From assembly GCF_017980685.1 (NCBI RefSeq), contig NZ_JACXXO010000003.1, positions 310,001-374,000 of the forward strand: 64,000 nt of DNA, in the 5' to 3' direction. Source of the stretch: Pseudomonas iridis (lineage in GTDB: Bacteria > Pseudomonadota > Gammaproteobacteria > Pseudomonadales > Pseudomonadaceae). Of the stretch, positions 24,970-33,821 are shown piece by piece; the first letter of the stretch is position 1; each line of letters begins with the position of its first letter. Below the pieces are notes generated by a model, which saw nothing but the letters and a program-made list of their open reading frames with translations, was not told the DNA's origin and searched no databases. The position numbers and the translations under genes were made by a program.

Positions 24970-25590
24970 ATGTCACACGCCGAAACCTTGCCCGTCGCCG
25001 CGCCCGGCCTGAACGCCATACTGTTCGGACTCAGTGGTTGCCTGGTGGATTTCGGTGCCCGCGCCCGACAACACAGTGCCGCCCTGCCCGAACATGCCGA
25101 GACCACACCGGGCGCGCTCGAAAGTCTGCAGAGCCTGCAGCGCCAGCAAATTCCTTGCGCATGGATCGACGACCTGGCCCCTGCCCTTGCGCAACCGCTA
25201 TCGGCTGCCTTACCGGCGTGGATCAAGCCTGCGCAACATTCGGCAACAATCAATCCCTGGCCCGCTCCCAACGCCTGCTGGCAAGCGCTGATGGACTTGA
25301 ACGTTGGCAGCCTGGACGGTTGCGTACTGGTCAGCGGCGAGCCTCGACTGCTGCAATCGGGGCTCAATGCCGGCTTATGGACAATCGGCCTGGCATCCTG
25401 CGGCTCACTGTGCGGTCTGGCGCCGGGCGAGTGGCAAGCCTTGAGCCAAAAGGAACGGGAGCAGTTGCGCGGCAAAGCGACGATGCAGCTGTTCGGCCTT
25501 GGCGTGCACTCGGTGATCGATCATTTGGGCGAGCTGGAAACCTGCCTGGCGGACATCAGCCTGCGCCGCCTCAAAGGCGAAAAGCCCTGA
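24970..25590 (+). CDS. Degenerate phosphonatase-like (PhnX-related) HAD protein
   Basis: A 206-residue protein related to phosphonoacetaldehyde hydrolase of the HAD superfamily. The segment FGLSGCLVDFGARA aligns with the FDWAGTTVDFG nucleophile motif of PhnX, but the nucleophilic Asp is Gly20. The helical cap domain that carries the Schiff-base Lys is almost entirely missing: only about 15 residues separate VDFG from the PGALESLQSL helix. The rest, including WPAPNACW, GLNAGLWTIGLA and HSVIDHLGELETCL, keeps the PhnX order. It should therefore be catalytically dead. A near-consensus Pho box upstream predicts phosphate-starvation control. The relation rests on recalled motifs. Confidence 0.75.
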   Translation: MSHAETLPVAAPGLNAILFGLSGCLVDFGARARQHSAALPEHAETTPGALESLQSLQRQQIPCAWIDDLAPALAQPLSAALPAWIKPAQHSATINPWPAPNACWQALMDLNVGSLDGCVLVSGEPRLLQSGLNAGLWTIGLASCGSLCGLAPGEWQALSQKEREQLRGKATMQLFGLGVHSVIDHLGELETCLADISLRRLKGEKP

Positions 25591-25699
25591 TCGGGATCAT
25601 GCAGGGTGCTCGAGAGTGGATTAATCTAAAGGTCAGCCATAGACCTTTGGCGCGTGGCTGCGGTCAATGCCAGTGCCTCTCGATAAAAGGAACAACACC

Positions 25700-25963
25700 A
25701 TGCCCGCTCAAGAACTTCAAAAACAGCTCGACACCCTGCGTGAGCAGCTGGATCAGAATCCGCCGCTGTCGGAAGCCGAACGGGAAGATCTGCGTGCGTT
25801 GATGGCGCAGATTGAATCTGAAATCAAACTGGAAACAGCGACCCAAGATGCCAGCATCGCCGACGGCGTGAACCTGGCGGTTGATCGCTTTGAACTCGAA
25901 CACCCGGCCATTGCCGGCACCCTGCGTAACATCGTCAATGCGCTGGGCAGCATGGGGATCTGA
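25700..25963 (+). CDS. DUF4404 family small protein
   Basis: An 87-residue cytoplasmic protein, mostly helical. Heptad-like residues (LQKQLDTLREQLDQN) suggest a coiled coil in the first half, and the second half holds a conserved-looking RFELEHPAIAGTLRNIV segment. The pattern matches the DUF4404 family; no function is known. The ATG at 25700 is preceded by AAAGGAACAACACC, a usable ribosome binding site. A terminator follows after 15 bases. Confidence 0.8.
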   Translation: MPAQELQKQLDTLREQLDQNPPLSEAEREDLRALMAQIESEIKLETATQDASIADGVNLAVDRFELEHPAIAGTLRNIVNALGSMGI

Positions 25964-25978
25964 TTCCCCCCGAAACGC

Positions 25979-26012
25979 AAAAAAGCCCTGCCAGTGATGG
26001 CAGGGCTTTTTC
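25979..26012 (+). terminator. Intrinsic terminator after the DUF4404 gene
   Basis: AAAAGCCCTGCCA-GTGA-TGGCAGGGCTTTTT, a near-perfect stem with a T-tract, probably active in both directions. Confidence 0.95.
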
Positions 26013-26035
26013 ATTTCCGGACTTGAAAAACAGCG

Positions 26036-26132
26036 CCCTGTGGGAGCGAGCCTGCTCGCGAAGGCGTCGCGTCAGTCGACATCATCCTTGAATGACACAC
26101 CGCATTCGCGAGCAGGCTCGCTCCCACACTGG
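26036..26132. repeat. REPIN, type C
   Basis: TGTGGGAGCGAGCCTGCTCG on the left and CGAGCAGGCTCGCTCCCACA on the right are exact inverted copies, about 40 bases apart. It lies just downstream of queF. Confidence 0.9.
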
Positions 26133-26152
26133 GTGTGCCACATCCCGGGAAC

Positions 26153-26983
26153 TTATTGACGCACGAGCCGGTGGTTCGGCAACTGCACGCTCTCGGTACT
26201 GCGATACGGGTTGATGTCCAGCCCACCGCGACGCACATAACGCGCAAACACGGTCAACTTCTCCGGTTTCAGTAACCGTTGCAGGTCGAGGAAAATCCGC
26301 TCGACGCACTGCTCATGGAAGTCCGAGTGCTGACGGAAGCTGACGATGTATTCCAGCAGACTGGCGTGATCCAGCGCCGCGCCGCGATATTCCACCACTA
26401 CACTGCCCCAGTCCGGTTGACTGGTCACCGGGCAATTGGACTTGAGCAGGTGGCTGTGCACGCTTTCCTCGACGACGTGCGAATCATCGCAACGCAGCAG
26501 CTCCGGACGCGGGTGCTCATAGTTGCTGACGCTGATTTCCAGGTCATCAATGCACACACCCGGCAACGCCACGACACCTTCGGCTTCGACTTCTTTGAGG
26601 CTGCGAACCCGCACGCCGACCGGTTTGCCGGCCGCTGCCGACAGATCCTTGACCAGCGTCGCTTCCAGCGTGGCGCTATCGGCAAACGGCGTCTGGTTCA
26701 GCGAGTTCAAATACAGCTTGAAAGACTTGGATTCGATGATATTCGGCGAATCCGCCGGAATGCTGAATTCGCCGATGGCCACCACCGGTTTGCCTGACGG
26801 CAGCAGCCAAGACAGTTCGAAGCAGTTCCAGAAATCCACGCCTTTATACGGCAGGGTTTCGGCGGTCAGGCCCAGCTCCGCCCATTTCGCGGTGCGCGGA
26901 ATCGGGAACAGCAAGGACGGCGTGTAGGTGGCGATGTATTCGCTGGATTTGCCCAGCGGCGAGTGTTCGGCTGCGGGATGCAT
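26153..26983 (-). CDS. queF: NADPH-dependent 7-cyano-7-deazaguanine reductase
   Basis: Reduces preQ0 to preQ1 in queuosine biosynthesis. At 276 residues it is the long, two-domain type II Que[16 protein letters not shown] near residue 188 holds the nucleophilic Cys and catalytic Asp, and the QueF motif [13 protein letters not shown] lies near residue 83. The gene starts [16 protein letters not shown] and stands alone, between a REPIN downstream and the cupredoxin gene upstream. No preQ1 riboswitch is apparent in the 60-base leader. Confidence 0.96.
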   Translation of the reverse strand: MHPAAEHSPLGKSSEYIATYTPSLLFPIPRTAKWAELGLTAETLPYKGVDFWNCFELSWLLPSGKPVVAIGEFSIPADSPNIIESKSFKLYLNSLNQTPFADSATLEATLVKDLSAAAGKPVGVRVRSLKEVEAEGVVALPGVCIDDLEISVSNYEHPRPELLRCDDSHVVEESVHSHLLKSNCPVTSQPDWGSVVVEYRGAALDHASLLEYIVSFRQHSDFHEQCVERIFLDLQRLLKPEKLTVFARYVRRGGLDINPYRSTESVQLPNHRLVRQ

Positions 26984-27044
26984 GGCGGAAACCTGACTGA
27001 AGAATCAGCGGATTCTACCAGTCTTTGCCCGCACCTTTGAGTGC

Positions 27045-27578
27045 TTACTGACTGACAGTCAGTTTGCCGACCATACCGGCCTGATAATGGCCAGGGATGT
27101 TGCAGGCAAACTCCAGACCCGTAGCCTTGCTGAAGGTCCAGGTCAACTCAGCGGTTTTACCCGGTTCGACCAACACACTGTTCGGATCGTCGTGCTTCAT
27201 GCCATGGCCCATCGCCGCGTGATCCATGCCCGCCTTGTCGTGGGACATTTCCTTCATGCCAGTAGGCGTGAGCATGCCGCGCTGCTGCATCTGCAACATT
27301 TCCTTCTGGTGACTGGCATGCATCGCCGCGTCACCGAGGTTGAATTCATGCAGCAATTGGCCTTTATTCACCAGCACAAAGCGAACGGTCTCACCGGCCT
27401 CGACCTTGATAGCCTTTGGCTCGAACGACATATCGCCCATCACCACTTCAATACTTCGCGTGGCTTTGCTTGCCGCGGCCGGTTGACCGAATTCGTAGGT
27501 GTGCCCTGCCCCGGCCGACACTGACGCGCTCAATGCCAACAAACAAGCGGTCAACATCAGGGATTTGCGCGAAAACAT
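27045..27578 (-). CDS. Periplasmic cupredoxin-like copper-binding protein
   Basis: A 177-residue exported cupredoxin (signal peptide ending near SVSAGAG). Type 1 copper ligands are predicted at His in LLHEFNLG (near residue 87) and in the C-terminal loop FACNIPGHYQAGM (Cys, His, Met). A Met- and His-rich insert (HASHQKEMLQMQQRGM and MDHAAMGHGMKHDD) between strands looks like an extra copper(I) binding loop. It is divergent from copRS, with a likely CopR site between them, so it probably serves copper tolerance in the periplasm. Confidence 0.88.
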   Translation of the reverse strand: MFSRKSLMLTACLLALSASVSAGAGHTYEFGQPAAASKATRSIEVVMGDMSFEPKAIKVEAGETVRFVLVNKGQLLHEFNLGDAAMHASHQKEMLQMQQRGMLTPTGMKEMSHDKAGMDHAAMGHGMKHDDPNSVLVEPGKTAELTWTFSKATGLEFACNIPGHYQAGMVGKLTVSQ

Positions 27579-27655
27579 GGTCGTACTCCAACAAGATAAG
27601 GTTCAGCCTGTGGGAAACTCTAGCCGGCCGGCGCTGGCATCTACCTGACAGGCAG

Positions 27656-27671
27656 ATTACAACTTTGTCAG
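27656..27671. promoter_or_regulatory. Predicted CopR/CusR operator
   Basis: ATTACAA-CT-TTGTCAG resembles the ATTACAA/TGACAA-N2-TTGTCA boxes of the CusR/CopR family. It overlaps the right arm of a larger perfect 8-base inverted repeat (ACCTGACA at 27643-27650 and TGTCAGGT at 27666-27673). It lies midway between the divergent cupredoxin and copR starts. Confidence 0.65.
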
Positions 27672-27752
27672 GTTGACGGTTGTCGCCTGCTGTCACGGTA
27701 TAAAGCTTTCGTTGCTACACCCCGAATCACATTGAATCAACCCGAGTTGCCC

Positions 27753-28433
27753 ATGAAACTGTTGATCGTCGAAGACCAAGCGAAAACCGGCCAATACCTG
27801 CGTCAGGGCCTGACCGAGGCCGGCTTCAACACCGAACTGGTGGCCGACGGCGACAGCGGCCAGCAACTGGCCTTGAGCGGTGATTACGCATTGCTGATCC
27901 TCGACGTGATGCTGCCCGGGCGCAATGGTTGGCAGATTCTGCAAACAGTGCGCAGTGCTGGCCTGGATACGCCGGTGCTTTTTCTGACAGCAAAAGACGC
28001 GGTGGAGGACAGGGTTCACGGTCTGGAGCTCGGCGCCGACGATTACCTGGTCAAACCGTTCGCCTTCTCCGAACTGCTGGCCAGGGTGCGTAGCCTGTTG
28101 CGTCGGGGCAGTGCCACACCGCAGGAAACCAGCCTGCAATTGGCCGATCTGCGTCTGGACCTGATCCGTCGCCGAGTCGAACGCCAGGGCCAGCGCATCG
28201 ACCTGACCGCCAAGGAATTCGCCCTGCTGGAAATGCTTCTGCGCCGTCAGGGGGAAGTGCTGCCCAAATCGCTGATCGCCTCGCAGGTCTGGGACATGAA
28301 TTTCGACAGCGACACCAACGTCATCGAAGTGGCGATCCGGCGCCTGCGCCTGAAGGTCGACGACGAATTCCCCAACAAGCTGATCCACACCGTGCGCGGC
28401 ATGGGTTATGTGCTTGAAGAGCGCCCGGCCTGA
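27753..28433 (+). CDS. copR: Copper response regulator, OmpR/PhoB family
   Basis: A 226-residue response regulator with an N-terminal receiver (phospho-acceptor Asp51 in [14 protein letters not shown]) and a C-terminal winged-helix DNA-binding domain ([18 protein letters not shown]). The heavy-metal regulator subfamily (CopR/CusR) is indicated by sequence and by the neighbouring cupredoxin. The ATG at 27753 gives MKLLIVEDQ. Its stop overlaps the start of the sensor kinase gene (TGATG). It probably binds the operator at 27656-27671. Confidence 0.92.
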   Translation: MKLLIVEDQAKTGQYLRQGLTEAGFNTELVADGDSGQQLALSGDYALLILDVMLPGRNGWQILQTVRSAGLDTPVLFLTAKDAVEDRVHGLELGADDYLVKPFAFSELLARVRSLLRRGSATPQETSLQLADLRLDLIRRRVERQGQRIDLTAKEFALLEMLLRRQGEVLPKSLIASQVWDMNFDSDTNVIEVAIRRLRLKVDDEFPNKLIHTVRGMGYVLEERPA

Positions 28434-29782
28434 TGCGCCGGCTGTCGTTGAGTTCACGCCTGGCCTTGTTGTTTGCTGCCTGCACCGCTGTGGTTTCACT
28501 GTTCGCCGGGGTGCTGTTCAATCGCGCCAGTGAGGCGCATTTCATTGAGCTCGACCAGCAATTGCTCGACGGCAAACTGATCGGCCTGCGCCGCGCCTTG
28601 CAGGATATTCAGGCCAGCGAGGCTGAGGCACGGCTGGCGGACGAACTGAGCCGACAAGCCGATCTGTCGTTGCGCATCACTGGCGGTGACGGGCAACGCT
28701 GGTATGACAGCTCGATCAAGGTGCCAGATGTCTTGCCGCAACAATCTGGCCTGTCGACTGTGAGCAATAGCGACACCGAGTACCGCGTGCTGAATGCCCC
28801 GCTCTACCCGGATAAACCCGACTCGCCAAAATTGACGCTGTTGCTGGACATCACCCATCACCAGCACTTTCTGCAACGCATGCAGCATCTGATCTGGCTA
28901 ACCGTCGGGCTTTCGGCGCTGGCTACCGCGTTGCTCGGTGCCTGGGCCGCGCGCAGCGGCTTGCGCCCATTGCGGCGCATGAGTGCGGTGGCGCGTGGGA
29001 TTTCGGCGCAATCGCTCAATGCCCGACTGTCGGAAGCGCAAATGCCTCCAGAGCTTGCGGAAATGGCCCACAGCTTCAACGCCATGCTCGCACGCCTCGA
29101 CGACTCGTTTCAGCGGCTCTCGGCATTTTCGGCCGACATCGCCCATGAACTGCGCACGCCACTGTCGAACCTGCTGACCCACACCCAGGTCACCCTCACC
29201 CGTCCGCGGCCGATCGAGGACTACCGCGAAGCGCTGCACAGCAATCTCGAAGAACTGCAATGGATGGCGCAACTGGTCAATGACATGTTGTATCTGGCCA
29301 AGGCTGATCACGGTTTGCTGATGCCCAAGCGTGAACCGCTAACGTTGGCGGATGAGGCGGATGCGCTGTTGGAGTTTTTTGCGCCGTTGGCCGAGGACGC
29401 CGCAGTGACGTTGAGCCGTGAAGGCTCTGCGCGAATCGAAGGTGACCGCAGCATGTTGCGCCGAGCGCTGTCGAATCTGCTGGATAACGCGCTGCGATTT
29501 ACGCCCCCCTCGGGGGAGGTTCGCTTGGCGATCCAGGACCTGCCGAATGCTGTGCGTGTATCGGTCGAGAACACCGGCGGTGGGATTTCAGCGCAGCTGT
29601 TACCACGATTGTTTGACCGTTTCTATCGGGCCGATCCGGCGCGGCAGGAAGGTAGCAGCGAACATGCGGGGTTGGGATTGGCGATTACTCAATCGATCGT
29701 TCGGGCCCATGGTGGGCAGATTCATTGCGAATCGGATCAGGGCTGGACGCGGTTTGTGATTGAGTTGCCCAAAGAAGATTGA
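28433..29782 (+). CDS. copS: Heavy-metal sensor histidine kinase CopS
   Basis: A 449-residue inner-membrane sensor kinase. The order is: first membrane helix (about residues 9-27), periplasmic sensor domain, second helix near 155-175, HAMP, HisKA with the phospho-accepting His in DIAHELRTPLSNLL, and HATPase with N-box NLLDNALRF and G-box GLGLAITQSI. It belongs to the CusS/CopS heavy-metal kinase family, which senses periplasmic copper. It overlaps copR by one base and ends before a long REP hairpin. Confidence 0.92.
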   Translation: MRRLSLSSRLALLFAACTAVVSLFAGVLFNRASEAHFIELDQQLLDGKLIGLRRALQDIQASEAEARLADELSRQADLSLRITGGDGQRWYDSSIKVPDVLPQQSGLSTVSNSDTEYRVLNAPLYPDKPDSPKLTLLLDITHHQHFLQRMQHLIWLTVGLSALATALLGAWAARSGLRPLRRMSAVARGISAQSLNARLSEAQMPPELAEMAHSFNAMLARLDDSFQRLSAFSADIAHELRTPLSNLLTHTQVTLTRPRPIEDYREALHSNLEELQWMAQLVNDMLYLAKADHGLLMPKREPLTLADEADALLEFFAPLAEDAAVTLSREGSARIEGDRSMLRRALSNLLDNALRFTPPSGEVRLAIQDLPNAVRVSVENTGGGISAQLLPRLFDRFYRADPARQEGSSEHAGLGLAITQSIVRAHGGQIHCESDQGWTRFVIELPKED

Positions 29783-29783
29783 A

Positions 29784-29866
29784 ACTGTAGGAGCTGCGGC
29801 ACGCTGCGATCTTTTGATCTTAAAGATCAAGATCAAAAGATCGCAGCGTGCCGCAGCTCCTACAGT
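29784..29866. repeat. REPIN, type A, perfect 38-bp hairpin
   Basis: An 83-base element whose two 38-base arms are exact inverted copies around the 7-base loop AAAGATC. It starts ACTGTAGGAGCTGCGGCACG. It separates the convergent copS and lolE genes and may act as a transcription or mRNA-end barrier. Confidence 0.92.
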
Positions 29867-29881
29867 ATTTCGCGTCAGTGC

Positions 29882-31126
29882 TTACGAATATCTCAGGGCG
29901 TGAGCCGGCTCGATCTTCGCCGCCCGCCACGCCGGATACAGCGTCGCGAGGAAGCTCAAGACAAACCCGGCGGAGCAGATCAGCAACACATCACCACCCT
30001 GCAATTCAGACGGCAGATTGCTGACGAAATACACATCGGAGCTGAAGATGTGCTGCCCGCTCACTCGCTCGAACCAGCCGACCAGTTCACTGACATTCAG
30101 CGCCGCGATCACGCCCAGCACACCGCCAATCAGCGTACCGACAATGCCGATCACCGTGCCCTGCACCATGAAGATCGCCATGATCTGCCGGGGCGTGGCA
30201 CCGATGGTGCGCAGGATCGCAATGTCCGCGCCCTTGTCGTTCACCACCATGATCAATGTGGCGATGATGTTGAACGCCGCCACCGCGACAATCATCAGCA
30301 GCAACAGGCCGATCATGGTTTTTTCCATCTTCATCGCACTGAACAGACTGCCCTGAGTGTGGGTCCAGTCGTCCGCCTTGAACTCGGCGCCAAGACTGGC
30401 GGCGATGTCTGAAGACACTTTCGGCGCGGCGTACAAGTCTTTGACTGCCAGACGCACGCTCTGCACCTGATTCGGCTCCCAGCGCTGCATGGTCGCGGCA
30501 TCGGCTACGTGAATCAGGCCCATCGAACCGTCCAGCTCGGCCCCCACCTTGAACACGCCGACCACGTTGAGCCGCTGCATACGCGGGGTAATACCGCCCG
30601 GCGCGGTGCTGACTTCCGGCACGATCAGGGTGATCTTGTCGCCGACATTCAGGCGGAAACGGCGAGCGGTAATTTCACCAATGACCACGCCGAACTCACC
30701 TGGTTTCAGTGCGTCGAGACGGCCCTGCACAATGTGCTGGGCGACGATCGACACCTTGCCTTCCTGCGCCGGATCGACGCCGCTGATCTGGATCGGCTGC
30801 ATCAAACCCTTGTAGGAGAGCATGCCTTCCATTTCGGTGAACGGCACGGCGGCAGTCACTTCGGGATTTTTCATGGCCGCGGCGGCTACCGGCTGCCAAT
30901 CGTCAATCGGTTTGACGCCAACGATGGTCGCGTGCGGCACCATGCCGAGGATGCGCGAGCTCATTTCGCGCTGGAAGCCGTTCATCACCGACAACACCAC
31001 GATCATCGCCAGCACGCCGAGGGCGAGGCCGATCATCGAGGTCATCGAAATGAACGAAACAAAGCGATTGCGGCGCTTGGCGCGGGTATAGCGCGTGCCG
31101 ATAAAGATCGATAACGGTCTGAACAT
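29882..31126 (-). CDS. lolE: Lipoprotein-releasing ABC transporter permease LolE
   Basis: A 414-residue permease of the LolCDE complex that extracts lipoproteins from the inner membrane for LolA. It has four membrane helices: one N-terminal ([20 protein letters not shown]), a large periplasmic domain, and three C-terminal (near residues 270, 320 and 380). It is about two-thirds identical to the lolC product by eye. The ATG at 31126 is chosen because it matches the LolC N-terminus (MFRPL); a GTG at 31138 is possible. A terminator lies between it and lolD, so it may have its own promoter. LolE rather than LolC is assigned by the recalled lolC-lolD-lolE order. Confidence 0.88.
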   Translation of the reverse strand: MFRPLSIFIGTRYTRAKRRNRFVSFISMTSMIGLALGVLAMIVVLSVMNGFQREMSSRILGMVPHATIVGVKPIDDWQPVAAAAMKNPEVTAAVPFTEMEGMLSYKGLMQPIQISGVDPAQEGKVSIVAQHIVQGRLDALKPGEFGVVIGEITARRFRLNVGDKITLIVPEVSTAPGGITPRMQRLNVVGVFKVGAELDGSMGLIHVADAATMQRWEPNQVQSVRLAVKDLYAAPKVSSDIAASLGAEFKADDWTHTQGSLFSAMKMEKTMIGLLLLMIVAVAAFNIIATLIMVVNDKGADIAILRTIGATPRQIMAIFMVQGTVIGIVGTLIGGVLGVIAALNVSELVGWFERVSGQHIFSSDVYFVSNLPSELQGGDVLLICSAGFVLSFLATLYPAWRAAKIEPAHALRYS

Positions 31127-31147
31127 TCGCTGGGGCACCGTATAAAA

Positions 31148-31181
31148 ATAAAAGACCCGACGCCTTTTCAGACGCCGGGTT
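31148..31181 (-). terminator. Terminator-like hairpin between lolD and lolE
   Basis: On the minus strand ACCCGGCGTC-TGAAAA-GGCGTCGGGT (two G-T pairs) is followed by CTTTTATTTTT. It lies in the 63-base gap between the lolD stop and the lolE start. Confidence 0.75.
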
Positions 31182-31189
31182 TCAACTCA

Positions 31190-31888
31190 TCAGATGGGCG
31201 TCAGGCAACCGTTTTGCAGGTGCAGGACGCGATCCATCTGGCGAGCCAGGTTCATGTCGTGGGTTACCACCAGGAACGCCGTGCGCATCGAGGTGCTGAG
31301 TTCCAGCATCAAATCCTGAATGCCCTGGGCGGTGTGGGAGTCGAGGTTGCCGGTCGGCTCGTCTAGCATGACCAGCCCCGGCTTGTTCACCAATGCGCGG
31401 GCAATCGCCACACGCTGGCGTTCACCGCCGGACAGCTCGGAGGGTTTGTGTTCCAGGCGATGGCCCAGCCCCACTCGCTCCAGCAGCGCGGTGGCGCGCT
31501 GACGTGCCTCAGGGATCGACGTCTTGCCGATCAGCAGCGGCATGCAGACGTTTTCCAGCGCGGTGAATTCCGGCAGCAAGTGGTGGAACTGGTAGACGAA
31601 GCCCAGCGAACGGTTACGCAGCAGACCGCGCTTCTTCTCGCTCAACGCCGACAATTCTTCACCATCGAGCCAGACACTGCCCTGGGTCGGCGTGTCGAGG
31701 CCGCCCAGCAGGTTGAGCAAAGTACTTTTGCCCGAGCCCGAGGTGCCGACAATCGCCACACGCTCGCCCGGGTTCAACTCCAGTTGCAGACCAGCCAGCA
31801 CTTCTACCGACTCCGGACCTTCCTCGTAGGATTTGCCCAGGTTGCGGCAGCTCAAGATTGCTTTTTCACTCATGCCCGACTCACTCAT
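31190..31888 (-). CDS. lolD: Lipoprotein-releasing ABC transporter ATPase LolD
   Basis: ATP-binding subunit of LolCDE, 232 residues. Walker A is GTSGSGKST, the signature is [15 protein letters not shown], and Walker B is [12 protein letters not shown]. Motif [14 protein letters not shown] is the LolD-type Q-loop region. The ATG at 31888 has GGAGG 9 bases upstream and overlaps the end of lolC by 8 bases. A second ATG at 31873 (MSEKAILSC, 227 residues) matches the usual LolD length and cannot be excluded. Confidence 0.94.
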   Translation of the reverse strand: MSESGMSEKAILSCRNLGKSYEEGPESVEVLAGLQLELNPGERVAIVGTSGSGKSTLLNLLGGLDTPTQGSVWLDGEELSALSEKKRGLLRNRSLGFVYQFHHLLPEFTALENVCMPLLIGKTSIPEARQRATALLERVGLGHRLEHKPSELSGGERQRVAIARALVNKPGLVMLDEPTGNLDSHTAQGIQDLMLELSTSMRTAFLVVTHDMNLARQMDRVLHLQNGCLTPI

Positions 31889-33131
31889 AACGTAATGCCT
31901 CCGCCGGCTGGGTGCGCGCGGCACGCCAGGCCGGATACAGGGTGGCGAGGAAACTCAAAACCAACGCAGCGGCGCAGACCATGATCACATCCTGGCTCTG
32001 CACCTGCGACGGAAGATAATCAATGAAATACACGTCAGCATTAAGGAACTTGTGCCCGAGCAGCCCTTCGAGGGCCGAGATCGCAGCGCTGACGTTGAGC
32101 GCGGCGAGAATCCCGAGCACCGCGCCAATGGCTGTGCCGACCACACCGATGACCGTGCCTTGCACCATGAACGTGCGCATGATCGTCCCCGGCGTAGCGC
32201 CGAGGGTGCGCAGAATGGCGATGTCACCCTTCTTGTCGTTCACCACCATCACCAGCGTGGAAATGATGTTGAACGCCGCCACCGCAACGATCAGCAGCAA
32301 CAGCAGACCGATCATGGCTTTCTCCATGCGGATCGCCTGATACAGATTGCCGTGGGTGCGGGTCCAGTCACGGGCGTAGAAACGGTCATCGCCAAGTTGC
32401 TGGGCGATGTTCCATGCCGCACGCGGTGCCTGAAACAGGTCGTCGAACTTCAGACGCAGGCCCTGCACCTGATCAGGTTTCCAGCGATGCATTTTCGCCA
32501 GATCCTGCAGGTTGGTGACGCCCAGATAACCGTCGAGCTCGCCGGCGCCGACATGGAAAATGCCGACCACGGTGAAGCGCTTCATGCGCGGGAACATCCC
32601 GGCCGGGGTCACGCTGACCTCCGGGGCGACGAAGGTGACCTTGTCACCGAGCCCCACGCCGAGCTTGGTCGCGGCCTTGTCGCCGATGACGATGCCGAAG
32701 CTGCCCGGCGTCAGGTCGTCGAGTTTGCCCTGCTTCATGAAGTTGTCGATGATCGACACATTGCGCTCGAGCGCAGGGTCGATGGCGTTGAGCAACACCT
32801 TGGAGACCTGACCGTTATTGGTCAGCAGGCCCTGCATCTGGGTGAACGGCGCGACGGCCGCCACCTGCGGGTTCTGTTTGACCTTGGTGGCCAGGCTTTG
32901 CCAATCGTTGATCGGATCAGTGGATTCAATGGTCGCGTGGGGCACCATGCCCAGCACGCGGGTGCGCATCTCATGATCGAAGCCATTCATCACCGAGAGC
33001 ACCACGATCATCACGACCACGCCAAGGGCGAGCCCGATCATCGAAGTCAGGGAAATGAATGACACAAAATGATTGCGACGCTTTGCACGGGTATAACGCG
33101 TGCCGATAAATACGAAGAGAGGTCTGAACAT
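31881..33131 (-). CDS. lolC: Lipoprotein-releasing ABC transporter permease LolC
   Basis: A 416-residue permease, paralogue of the lolE product, with the same one-plus-three helix layout and a periplasmic domain of about 210 residues. LolC binds LolA through a periplasmic hook in the known complex. The N-terminus [20 protein letters not shown] is typical. It heads the minus-strand lol operon and is divergent from a PilZ-domain gene across 94 bases. Confidence 0.9.
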   Translation of the reverse strand: MFRPLFVFIGTRYTRAKRRNHFVSFISLTSMIGLALGVVVMIVVLSVMNGFDHEMRTRVLGMVPHATIESTDPINDWQSLATKVKQNPQVAAVAPFTQMQGLLTNNGQVSKVLLNAIDPALERNVSIIDNFMKQGKLDDLTPGSFGIVIGDKAATKLGVGLGDKVTFVAPEVSVTPAGMFPRMKRFTVVGIFHVGAGELDGYLGVTNLQDLAKMHRWKPDQVQGLRLKFDDLFQAPRAAWNIAQQLGDDRFYARDWTRTHGNLYQAIRMEKAMIGLLLLLIVAVAAFNIISTLVMVVNDKKGDIAILRTLGATPGTIMRTFMVQGTVIGVVGTAIGAVLGILAALNVSAAISALEGLLGHKFLNADVYFIDYLPSQVQSQDVIMVCAAALVLSFLATLYPAWRAARTQPAEALRYE

Positions 33132-33225
33132 GTCGGGGCTTGTTCGGAGGGAAAAGGAACGTCCTTGTGGCGGGGGTCGATAACCAGCTTTACACTCAGA
33201 CCACCGCCGCTACCATGGGTTCGCC

Positions 33226-33807
33226 ATGTCGACATTAGATGAAGAAGATCGCCGCGAATACTACCGTATCGAGGACACGATCGCACTGGAAATTCGGCCC
33301 CTGTCCGCTCCCGAAGCCGCAGGCCAGGAAGTGTTGCAGGATGCTTCCCCTCTATTCAACCTGCTCAGCGAGCTGCACCTGAGCGAATTCGAGTCGCAGC
33401 ACCTGTTGCGCCAGATCAGCGAGCGCGATCGGGCCATCGCCGCGTTCCTGAAATCCCAGAACAAACGCATCGACCTGCTCAGCCAGGTGGTCGCCCTCAC
33501 CGTGCTCGGCCACATCGGCGAGCCGCAACCGGTGATCATCTCCGAGGGCGGGATCGACTTTCAGTATCCGACGCCAATTGCTACCGGCGCGCATCTATCG
33601 GTAAAACTGGTGCTGATGCCGCAAGCGCTGGGCCTGCTGTTGCGTGCACGCGTCACCCATTGCGACCGCAAGGGCGACGGCTATGACGTCGGCACCGAGT
33701 TCGAACACCTGACCGATGCCCAGCGCCAGCTACTTGCCCGCTATATCTTGCAGAAGCAGGCTCAGGAACGGCGTCTGGCCCGCGAACAGAACGAATCAGG
33801 CATTTAA
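33226..33807 (+). CDS. PilZ domain-containing protein
   Basis: A 193-residue protein with RREYYRIED near residue 9 and a C-terminal PilZ-like beta-barrel (about 85-180; LLLRARVTHCDRKGDGYDVG). A helical region with SEFESQHLLRQISERDRAIAAFL lies between. The PilZ D/NxSxxG motif reads IISEGG, so the first acidic or amide residue is lost, and c-di-GMP binding is uncertain. From memory the same gene sits beside lolC in P. aeruginosa (about PA2989). It is followed after 14 bases by the glycerophosphodiesterase gene, so the two are probably co-transcribed. Confidence 0.8.
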   Translation: MSTLDEEDRREYYRIEDTIALEIRPLSAPEAAGQEVLQDASPLFNLLSELHLSEFESQHLLRQISERDRAIAAFLKSQNKRIDLLSQVVALTVLGHIGEPQPVIISEGGIDFQYPTPIATGAHLSVKLVLMPQALGLLLRARVTHCDRKGDGYDVGTEFEHLTDAQRQLLARYILQKQAQERRLAREQNESGI

Positions 33808-33821
33808 ATTAAGGAAGAACC

